NCBI GenBank assembly: GCA_002342545.1
Contig: DDQE01000052.1
Span: forward strand, 1 to 38,620
DNA length: 38,620 nucleotides
Direction of reading: 5' to 3'
Origin: Caryophanales bacterium UBA2450
GTDB lineage: Bacteria; Bacillota_I; Bacilli_A; RFN20; CAG-826
Position numbers and translations under genes: made by a program. Of the stretch, positions 32,965-38,620 are shown piece by piece. The notes beneath the pieces are model-generated. The model made no database searches. It was not told the DNA's origin and saw only the letters and a program-made list of their open reading frames with translations. How positions within the stretch are numbered: position 1 is the first letter of the stretch; every line of letters starts with the position of its first letter.

Positions 32965-33875
32965 TTCCAACTAGTGTAAGGGAAGAATAATTCATATAAG
33001 AATAAAGCGTAGTCATCCATTGTGATGTCTACGTTTTTTGTTTCCCCGCCTTCTATATATGTCTTACCTTCATTATAGGAAATTAAAGCGTCTTCTAAGA
33101 CTGTGAATTCTAAAGACACTCCTACTAAACGTGATAATTCATAATCTTCTAAATCAAAGGCGATAAAGGTGTAATAATGACCATCATTAGTGTGCTTATT
33201 ATCAAATTCAACATCTAATGCAAATGGGTAACCTTCAATGCCGTTTAAGGTTTTATTATATAAAGTAATAGTTAAATTAATCTTTGAGTTATGGAAGAGT
33301 TGACTATCACTAGTCGCTAAAGAAGTTCCATCAACTGGATAACATTTTTTAGTGTTATCGGTAGAGGCTTTTAAATTTAAAGCAAAATAATGTAAATCAG
33401 TACTTTCTTTAGAAAACCTTATAGAGAATCCATTCCTATTAATTTGCACTCTTCCAAGTTGATATGCATATTCGGGACGTCCGTTTTGTCCTCCGCACAC
33501 CATTTGTCCATCAAATAATTTAGATTGATAACCATAATTAAATGAATCATCAACACTATTCATTTTAAAATCACTAGCGAACTCTTCTAAGCCTGGATCA
33601 GCTTCAAAATAATTTGGATCAATTTCTCCTAATCCAGTAATCGTGTTATCACCAAAATAACTATAGTTAATACCAGTTATTAAAGCTTCATTAGTAATAT
33701 CAATGACATCTTTTTTATGAGCGGATTTTAACTCATTATCCCAGTGGGTATAATAATTTTCAGAGAACTTTGCAGAAGTATATTTATTACCTTCCACCAA
33801 ATAATAAGAACTATAACCGCAAGAAACAATCGCCGTTAAAGGTAACAATAATAAGTATTTCATTTTTTTACTCAT
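32961..33875 (-). CDS. Lipoprotein, unknown function
   Basis: The 304-residue product has an n-region with KK-MK, an h-region LLLLPLTAI and the lipobox IVSC, with Cys19 as the likely lipid site. The remaining part is Tyr/Asp/Asn-rich, with beta-type segments and no motif that I recognise. The ATG at 33875 is chosen because GGAGG lies 9 bases before it, and it overlaps the upstream stop. A start at 33863 would shorten the signal peptide by four residues. It is co-transcribed with the polytopic protein 33868-35241, so it may be its outer partner. Confidence 0.75.
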   Translation of the reverse strand: MSKKMKYLLLLPLTAIVSCGYSSYYLVEGNKYTSAKFSENYYTHWDNELKSAHKKDVIDITNEALITGINYSYFGDNTITGLGEIDPNYFEADPGLEEFASDFKMNSVDDSFNYGYQSKLFDGQMVCGGQNGRPEYAYQLGRVQINRNGFSIRFSKESTDLHYFALNLKASTDNTKKCYPVDGTSLATSDSQLFHNSKINLTITLYNKTLNGIEGYPFALDVEFDNKHTNDGHYYTFIAFDLEDYELSRLVGVSLEFTVLEDALISYNEGKTYIEGGETKNVDITMDDYALFLYELFFPYTSWN

Positions 33876-35241
33876 TAACAATTTCCTCCTTTGGTTCTTC
33901 TATTACCACTCTTGATTTACAAATAACATAAGAAAGCATAAAGATCATTAAGATAAATGGAGAAGTTAAATATAACGGCTTATAAACGTTATAGTATAAC
34001 GTATATTCTCCTTCATTAAAGAAAGCGCTATAGCCAACAAAAACAATTAAAAATAGTAACATAGTAGCCTGCAATCTAAACTCATCTTTATGCGAATAGA
34101 AATATTTTTTGAATGATTTAAAGCCAAGGAATATAAAAGCAAAGATTGCAAAGGTTCCAATCACTCCGCTAGTCATGAAGCTATCAAAGATAAAGAAACC
34201 TGATAAACTCACTTCATCAATGACGCTAGGTGCGACTTGATTGCCATAGAATCCTAAAAATTTACTACTTGAGAATAAATTAATTAATATTGGATTAATT
34301 CTTCTCGCGTATCTATTAGAGTTAAATATTCTATCTAAAATACTGGTAAAAGAATTGCTCATTCCTGTAGCGACTGCAATTACATAAAATAAATATCCTA
34401 ATAAGGCTAAAACTAATAAAATAAATAAAATGATCTTCAAGACTTTTCTAGTTTTAACATATGTCTTACCTAGATAAATAACTAAAACTAATAATGCAGT
34501 AGCGATAATTCCACCTAGTGATAATAAGGAAGGAATAAACGCTAGAGCAAATAAGGCTAATAAAGTAAAAACTGAATAAGTAATGAAATATCCTTTTTCT
34601 TTTTTAGGTGAGGTGAATAATAACATCACACTGCTAGATAATAAAAGTAATGGGAATAAAACATAATGAGCCATCTTTACTTCAACAAATTTAAATCCTT
34701 CTAATACATAGGCAAATTCATTTACAGGCAGTTCACTTTTAATGCCAGAGTAATATAAATAATATCCTTTATAAATAATTGGATAAAATGCACCAAAACT
34801 AATTAAGTTATAAATAAAGTTTATAAGAACATAAATCGCTAAAGCAGAAAATATCACTGTGATAAATGTCTTTAATTTGAAGTTCTTATCAATGCTTAAT
34901 AAATATCCATTAAAGGCCATAGCTAATAAGCCTAAAGGAATAAAGACTGTTTCAGCCCAAGAAAAATGACCAAACACTTTAGTGTGCACTGTGTTATAGT
35001 TACCAACTGCAGTTAATAAAACAAATAAGAATAAAGGAATAAAAAATAAAGCAACACTAGAAAGACCTTTAGTTTTAATCTCTGCAATATTAAATAAGAC
35101 CAACAAAAGGCATAACGCTAAAGATAAAGAGCCAAATAAAACAAAAGATCCACTATAGTTAAAAGCAATTAAAGCAAAGAATTCAAAAGCTAAAAAAGTA
35201 ATTGCAGCACTATATTTGCCAAGAAGCTTCAATTTATTCAT
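33868..35241 (-). CDS. Polytopic membrane protein, possible O-antigen polymerase/ligase
   Basis: The 457-residue protein has about 11-12 membrane spans in paired blocks. One external loop around residues 300-345 contains NRYARRINPILIN and the GFYGNQVAPS segment. That plan, and the location beside flippase, ATP-grasp and glycosyltransferase genes, fit a Wzy-like polymerase or O-antigen ligase, but the family motifs are too weak to be sure. The ATG is preceded by a TATCAT ending 7 bases upstream and no Shine-Dalgarno site, so it may also be leaderless. The following lipoprotein gene overlaps its end by 8 bases. Confidence 0.6.
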   Translation of the reverse strand: MNKLKLLGKYSAAITFLAFEFFALIAFNYSGSFVLFGSLSLALCLLLVLFNIAEIKTKGLSSVALFFIPLFLFVLLTAVGNYNTVHTKVFGHFSWAETVFIPLGLLAMAFNGYLLSIDKNFKLKTFITVIFSALAIYVLINFIYNLISFGAFYPIIYKGYYLYYSGIKSELPVNEFAYVLEGFKFVEVKMAHYVLFPLLLLSSSVMLLFTSPKKEKGYFITYSVFTLLALFALAFIPSLLSLGGIIATALLVLVIYLGKTYVKTRKVLKIILFILLVLALLGYLFYVIAVATGMSNSFTSILDRIFNSNRYARRINPILINLFSSSKFLGFYGNQVAPSVIDEVSLSGFFIFDSFMTSGVIGTFAIFAFIFLGFKSFKKYFYSHKDEFRLQATMLLFLIVFVGYSAFFNEGEYTLYYNVYKPLYLTSPFILMIFMLSYVICKSRVVIEEPKEEIVNE

Positions 35242-35262
35242 ATGAATAATGATAATACATTT

Positions 35263-35298
35263 TTAAATAAATAAAAATAGCGATATATTTCGCTATTT
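35263..35298 (-). terminator. Terminator after the small acidic protein
   Basis: A perfect 9-bp stem (35275-35283 with 35290-35298, loop 35284-35289) is followed by TTTTATTTATTT on the minus strand. It starts one base after the stop codon of the small gene. Confidence 0.8.
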
Positions 35299-35445
35299 CT
35301 AGAATAATAATTCATCAAGGTCAATTATTTCGTCTACATCATCAATATCTGAATAATCGTTGTAGTTTTCAATGACTTCAATGACTTCAACAGTCTCTTC
35401 ATCATTATTCATCACTTTATCATTTGGTCCAAGATATAGATTCAT
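35299..35445 (-). CDS. Small acidic protein (48 residues), unknown function
   Basis: The ORF starts at an ATG with AGGGG 5 bases upstream, which decides it over a longer frame running to 35508. After MNLYLGPNDKVMNND, the chain is dominated by Glu, Asp and Val/Ile, with a VEVIEVIE stretch and a C-terminal DLDELLF. It has very few basic residues and no membrane segment. It is a monocistronic unit with its own promoter, a palindrome upstream and a tight terminator, which argues that it is real. The family is not recognised. It might be a DNA-mimic, a regulator or a metal-binding peptide, but that is guesswork. Confidence 0.6.
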   Translation of the reverse strand: MNLYLGPNDKVMNNDEETVEVIEVIENYNDYSDIDDVDEIIDLDELLF

Positions 35446-35479
35446 AATTACCCCTACGCGAAAAAGAATAACATACTTA

Positions 35480-35508
35480 TATAAATATAAAAAAACTGTT
35501 TTTCTCAA
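35480..35508 (-). promoter_or_regulatory. Promoter of the small acidic protein gene
   Basis: The minus strand has TTGAGA (35503-35508), a 17-bp spacer and TTTATA (35480-35485). The -10 is weak. Confidence 0.4.
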
Positions 35509-35511
35509 TTA

Positions 35512-35526
35512 TTGGACACTGTCCAA
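35512..35526. promoter_or_regulatory. 15-bp palindrome TTGGACA-C-TGTCCAA (candidate operator)
   Basis: Two perfect 7-bp arms flank one base. The site lies 3 bases upstream of the proposed -35 of the small acidic protein gene, and AT-rich arms extend it imperfectly. It looks like the site of a TetR- or MarR-type dimer; the regulator is not in the window as far as I can tell. Confidence 0.5.
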
Positions 35527-35569
35527 ATAATGTGGAAAACTCAGTTTTTCTATTTCTTAATAATTAGAA

Positions 35570-36628
35570 TTATTCAGCTTTTGCTTCAGCTGGTTCTTCT
35601 TCAACTTTAGCAGGAGCAGCGGATTTGTTTGATAACACTTTGTTAACAATAGATCCAGCTAAAGCTAAAGCGGCCATAACCATACCAACAATAGCACCAG
35701 CACCTAAACCGACACCACCTTTGTTAAGGCCAACAACGATTAAGACAAAACCAACAACCATTAAACCAAACCAAACGGCGGATTTAACGATAGAGGATTT
35801 TGCGAAATCTGGTTTTTTGCCGTCAACATCGACTGTGAAACCATAAGCGATAACGCTCTTAGCCAAACCAAGACTAACGAGAACAGCAACAACGCCAATA
35901 ATAGCAAAGACGTAGCCAGTAATGAATGAAGTATCTGGAGTGGAAGTACTTGAAATGGTTTGAATGAATCCTGGGAAGAGCCATAAAATACCATATGTGC
36001 CACCGTTTTGTGTAATAGAAGCAGAGAATGCAAGTATGACACCAATAATTGCAACAGTAGAAACTGCTAAGCCAAAGATCTTGTTAACGAGTTTTCTATC
36101 GTCTTTAACAGCAATACGATAGACTCCAGCAACCGCTAAGGAAGTGATACCAACTGATAACATCATATCAGTACCAGCGCCTAAGCCTGTAACTGTGCCA
36201 GGTTGATTTGCAGAAATGATGCCTAAAAGTAAAGCAATGTAAATGACCAAGATTGAACCAAATGCAACTAAGGATTTTAATAAAGGTTCTAATTCGCCTT
36301 TTCCAGACATTCCTTTGATTGTCTTAACAAGTAATATAATGCCTTTGACTAATGCAATAATTCCAAACACAAGTGCAAAAGCCATTGTAATTAAGAGAGT
36401 AAAGAGTGCACCGATATGCTGAATTGCATATTCGCCACCTTGTTCGGAAATACTTTTGGCAGCCTCAAAGAAAGATTTGATGATGTCATAAATATTCAAA
36501 CCAACTGTTTGCGCTCCATTGTTGATTGATTCAACAGGTAATGCAAAGAACGAAACAGCAAATAAGGCAACACAAACAATTGTCACCACACTCAAAATAA
36601 TTCTCATTACTTTGTTTGTTTTTTCCAT
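35570..36628 (-). CDS. Polytopic membrane protein with Ala/Glu-rich tail, unknown function
   Basis: The 352-residue protein has about eight membrane spans, at roughly 8-30, 66-100, 116-138, 151-172, 184-205, 233-262, 277-300 and 304-326. Loops are short and Gly-rich. The last 25 residues are a disordered Ala, Glu and Pro tail (SAAPAKVEEEPAEAKAE). I recognise no family. Its codon and residue use is richer in Ala, Gly and Val than its neighbours, which fits high expression or a different history. An AAAGGAT ribosome site lies 12 bases upstream, a rather long spacing. The promoter lies within the terminator hairpin of the DegV gene upstream. Confidence 0.7.
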   Translation of the reverse strand: MEKTNKVMRIILSVVTIVCVALFAVSFFALPVESINNGAQTVGLNIYDIIKSFFEAAKSISEQGGEYAIQHIGALFTLLITMAFALVFGIIALVKGIILLVKTIKGMSGKGELEPLLKSLVAFGSILVIYIALLLGIISANQPGTVTGLGAGTDMMLSVGITSLAVAGVYRIAVKDDRKLVNKIFGLAVSTVAIIGVILAFSASITQNGGTYGILWLFPGFIQTISSTSTPDTSFITGYVFAIIGVVAVLVSLGLAKSVIAYGFTVDVDGKKPDFAKSSIVKSAVWFGLMVVGFVLIVVGLNKGGVGLGAGAIVGMVMAALALAGSIVNKVLSNKSAAPAKVEEEPAEAKAE

Positions 36629-36656
36629 ATTTATATAAATATCCTTTCTACCAAAT

Positions 36657-36686
36657 AGAATAAAAAAAACAAGTGTTATCAGTCAA
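36657..36686 (-). promoter_or_regulatory. Promoter of the 36628 membrane protein, inside a terminator
   Basis: TTGACT (36681-36686) lies in the loop of the upstream terminator and TATTCT (36657-36662) lies after its U tract, with 18 bp between. Confidence 0.45.
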
Positions 36687-36702
36687 TAGCCAATAATACT
36701 TG
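36661..36702 (-). terminator. Terminator after the second DegV gene
   Basis: CAAGT-x-TTAT pairs with ATAA-x-ACTTG (36670-36679 with 36693-36702, one mismatch). Eight T follow on the minus strand. Confidence 0.75.
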
Positions 36703-36722
36703 TTTTGATTACATCAATTCTT

Positions 36723-37571
36723 TTATTTTTGTTCCCCATCATTGAAATATAAAATTCCAATGCACTTTGGACCACAGTGAGAAGAAATAGTTGCTCCCGC
36801 TCTAGTTTCAATAATACGTTTAAAGCCTCTAGCTTCTAATTCTTTTCTACAAGCTTCTACCATTTCTGGAGTGGCCATAGAGTGAGTAATAAAGACTAAG
36901 CTCTTATCTGGGTTATTGAATTGATCTAATGTATCTTTAGCGTAGCTTTCAACACATCCAAGTTGTTTACCCATATATTTCTTGCCTGGGCTCATCTTGC
37001 CTTCTGCCATAATGATTTGAGGTCTAATTCTAAATAGCATTGCGCCTATTTTAGCTAAACCAGAACATCTTCCACCTTTATATAAATAATCAACAGTGGC
37101 AAGTACAAAGCTAGTTTGATTATAAGGAATTCTCGCTTCTACTTTCTTAACGATTTCTTCTGGAGATAATCCTTCTTTAGCAAGAGTAGATGCATAGATT
37201 GCTTCTAGAGCAATACCGGTAGATAAACTTCTAGAATCAATAACGTAGATATTTTTAAATTCTTTAGCGGCGTTAATCGCATTATTACACGCGCTAGAAA
37301 TTTCACTACTTAATGAGAAGTGAATAATCGCATCATATTCTTTTGATAATGCATCAAAATAATCATGAAATTGTGCTTCGTTAATCGCACTGGTTTTTGG
37401 AAGTACACCAGTTTTATCAACATAATCAAAAATCTCAGTTGGAGTAATGACTCCATCAAATTTAGGATCAGCGCCTAATAAAACAGTAAATGGAATAGTA
37501 CGAATACCAAATTCATCGAGTTGTTCTTTTTGTAAATCAATAGTAGATTCAGCAGAGATACAAATCTTCAT
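36723..37571 (-). CDS. Second DegV family fatty-acid-binding protein (FakB-like)
   Basis: The 282-residue DegV protein has ISAESTIDL at the start, the ligand-loop KTSAINEAQF, IHFSLSSEIS, YVIDSRSLSTG, YLYKGGRCSG and the C-terminal SSHCGPKCIG. The His of the usual H-x-GPG motif is kept here, unlike in the copy at 3769-4701. It should bring fatty acids of another chain type to the FakA at 2134-3768. I start it at the ATG at 37571, with AAGGAG 12 bases upstream. A longer frame would run into tmRNA. It forms its own unit with a terminator right after it. Confidence 0.87.
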   Translation of the reverse strand: MKICISAESTIDLQKEQLDEFGIRTIPFTVLLGADPKFDGVITPTEIFDYVDKTGVLPKTSAINEAQFHDYFDALSKEYDAIIHFSLSSEISSACNNAINAAKEFKNIYVIDSRSLSTGIALEAIYASTLAKEGLSPEEIVKKVEARIPYNQTSFVLATVDYLYKGGRCSGLAKIGAMLFRIRPQIIMAEGKMSPGKKYMGKQLGCVESYAKDTLDQFNNPDKSLVFITHSMATPEMVEACRKELEARGFKRIIETRAGATISSHCGPKCIGILYFNDGEQK

Positions 37572-37619
37572 AATAATTAAATTCTCCTTAATATATATAA
37601 ATATAAATAATAGGTAATT

Positions 37620-38008
37620 TGGTGGAGCCGGTGGTGTCGAAACCACGTCCGAAGATGGCCATACAATAACGTCTACAGCTTAGACGATATTTATATTTAA
37701 CATAGCTTTGTATATCGACTAACTACACTACGCGAGACGAACTAAGATTCATGAACTAGTAACTCATCTACTCTAGTCCACTATTCTTTTGTTATGACAC
37801 CTACTTTAAGCGTGAAAGAACTAAAACCTTAAAGGGCGCTCTGCCCCAACAATTGTCGGGACCCTATATCGGGTAAATTAAGCTAAGCAGAGAGATTGAG
37901 CTCTAGGAGCTCTCATATAACTGTTGTCAGTTATTTTGTTTTTGGTTTAAGGTTACCAACCGCTGCAATTAATGCCCTGCACATCTCCGTCGAATCCAAT
38001 ACGACCCC
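37620..38008 (-). ncRNA. ssrA: tmRNA (ssrA)
   Basis: The 389-nt minus-strand RNA has both tRNA-like ends. The 5' GGGGTCG pairs with 3' CGGCTCC before ACCA, the 5' side carries TGGATTCGAC and the T arm is GTGGTTTCGACACCAC. The resume region AAAATAACTGAC closely matches B. subtilis ssrA. Reading from GAC (37928-37926), the tag is DNSYMRAPRAQSLCLA with TAA at 37880-37878, giving A-DNSYMRAPRAQSLCLA with the charged alanine. The rest holds pseudoknot-forming repeats. It rescues stalled ribosomes with SmpB. The tag length is usual, but its two Arg and LCLA end are atypical. Confidence 0.97.
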
Positions 38009-38035
38009 ATGTACGCTCCCTAGAAGAGCAAAAAA

Positions 38036-38063
38036 ATTTTATCACAGGTTATATAATTGTCAA
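38036..38063 (-). promoter_or_regulatory. Promoter of ssrA
   Basis: A consensus TTGACA (38058-38063) is followed after 16 bp by the extended -10 TGA-TAAAAT (38036-38041). A leader of about 20 bases would be removed by RNase P at 38008. Confidence 0.8.
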
Positions 38064-38156
38064 ATTATATCGGTCAGTTTCAAACAAACTTTTATCATAT
38101 TTTTTTGCAAAAAAATCGAAAAATCACCCTCTTATATATAGTGAGAGGAGGTTTTT

Positions 38157-38564
38157 ATGTCCAGAAAAAGAAAAAAACCTAAAAAACACAAAATCAAGCT
38201 GGTAATCGGTGGGTATTATAATGTCCATGACGGGAGTCCAAGTGGCCACCCAGGTCAAATTACAGATGCAAATTATGAAGATGATATCTACCTTTGTGTT
38301 ACCTTAGGTTCGCTTACAGAAGAAGAAGTCAAAAACGGTACTAAAAGGAAAGATTTTTTATTCCTAAGTGTTAAAACATCATCAGATGTTTATAAATCTT
38401 TAATAAATAAGCGTCCTTTTTTAGGAACAAGGGACGATTATGGTGACGTTGAATACATAAATATCAAAATAAGTGAAAAAGATTATAACATCGTTAAGGA
38501 TGTGTTGACCAAAAAGCCGCGAATTGGATTTTGGCTAAAACAGCGAAATAAATTAAATAAGTGA
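38157..38564 (+). CDS. Hypothetical basic protein, 135 residues
   Basis: This protein opens with a very basic stretch, SRKRKKPKKHKIK, followed by LVIGGYYNVHDG and GHPGQITDANYEDDIYLCVTLGS. The core seems to be a small beta-rich domain ending in KPRIGFWLKQRNK. I do not recognise a family. The basic head suggests nucleic-acid or membrane contact. GAGAGGAGG lies 5 bases before the ATG, an excellent ribosome site. It is divergent from ssrA, and its TGA stop, the only one found in this window, lies inside the terminator hairpin. If TGA were read as sense the frame would go on for about 18 codons to TAA, but Trp is TGG throughout, so TGA is a stop. Confidence 0.75.
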   Translation: MSRKRKKPKKHKIKLVIGGYYNVHDGSPSGHPGQITDANYEDDIYLCVTLGSLTEEEVKNGTKRKDFLFLSVKTSSDVYKSLINKRPFLGTRDDYGDVEYINIKISEKDYNIVKDVLTKKPRIGFWLKQRNKLNK

Positions 38565-38593
38565 AGTCAAGTAGATTTCACGTTTTTCTTTTT
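38561..38593 (+). terminator. Terminator overlapping the 38157 gene stop codon
   Basis: An 8-bp stem with one G-U pair (38561-38568 with 38574-38581, loop 38569-38573) is followed by TTTTTCTTTTT. The TGA stop at 38562-38564 is part of the stem. Confidence 0.8.
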
Positions 38594-38620
38594 GATGTAT
38601 GAATTCTTAAAGTAATTTCC

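Noticed and set aside
35761..36054. Frame-shifted hydrophobic ORF within the 35570-36628 gene
   Set aside because: It overlaps a full-length membrane protein on the same strand, has no ribosome site and reads as a shadow frame of hydrophobic codons.
37572..37646. Longer start of the second DegV protein
   Set aside because: The added 25 residues run into the 3' end of tmRNA and are not family-like; AAGGAG favours the ATG at 37571.
37896..38205. Plus-strand reading frames across the tmRNA
   Set aside because: They lie antisense to ssrA and its promoter, have no ribosome site and encode no recognisable protein.
38562..38564. TGA as a Trp codon (mycoplasma code)
   Set aside because: All Trp codons checked are TGG, and this TGA lies within a terminator, so it is a stop.
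1..38620. CRISPR array, IS element or prophage
   Set aside because: I saw no regularly spaced repeats, transposase motifs or phage structural genes; the genes are mostly core functions.

Overview
The window is a compact, AT-rich bacterial chromosome segment with mostly housekeeping and cell-surface genes. The set includes gatCAB, NAD-dependent ligase, a PcrA-type helicase, the tsaE-tsaB-rimI-tsaD cluster, FakA/FakB (DegV) proteins, a DUF402 phosphatase and a TPP-controlled ThiT. That set, the low GC and the strong Shine-Dalgarno sites inside operons point to a Firmicutes/Mollicutes-related lineage, perhaps an uncultured gut Bacilli group such as RF39 or Erysipelotrichia-like bacteria (inference). 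Stop codons are mainly TAA, with some TAG and one TGA, and Trp is TGG, so code 11 fits and a mycoplasma code is not indicated. There is no phage, IS element or CRISPR array.

Layout, left to right. 1-369: a structured, terminator-ended RNA region of unknown identity downstream of tRNA-Ala(GGC). 370-7370: a six-gene minus-strand operon of a lipoprotein with four YDG-type repeats, PlsC, FakB, FakA, a membrane-anchored alpha/beta hydrolase and a polysaccharide deacetylase, which looks like lipid and envelope work. 7414-11793: gatC-gatA-gatB-galE-tRNA-Arg(CCU), with its own promoter and terminator. 11805-16114: pcrA-ligA. 16135-18547: a thioredoxin-like lipoprotein diverging, across a perfect palindrome, from three membrane-protein genes. 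18548-24195: asnS with an overlooked 48-residue membrane protein, and the tsa operon led by an unknown membrane protein and a DUF402 protein. 24235-26179: TPP riboswitch, an enlarged ThiT, and convergent ung. 26186-35241: surface-polysaccharide genes (three glycosyltransferases, a flippase, a TupA-like ATP-grasp protein, a possible polymerase/ligase, a lipoprotein) with a ZIP metal transporter. 35263-37571: a small acidic protein, a multi-spanning membrane protein and a second FakB/DegV. 37620-38595: tmRNA with an unusual tag, then a hypothetical basic protein.

Putting it together: FakB carries exogenous fatty acids, FakA phosphorylates them and PlsC acylates lysophosphatidate, so the left operon feeds phospholipid synthesis. 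GalE supplies UDP-galactose that the polysaccharide genes on the right could use. The most notable global feature is that about seven transcription units begin with a -10 hexamer ending only 6-7 bases before the ATG and have no Shine-Dalgarno site. This suggests routine use of leaderless mRNAs for first genes, while internal operon genes use Shine-Dalgarno sites or coupling. I see no clearly novel multi-gene defence or biosynthetic system; the most novel items are the RNA at 1-235, the tmRNA tag, the promoter architecture, the palindromic operators and the small proteins.
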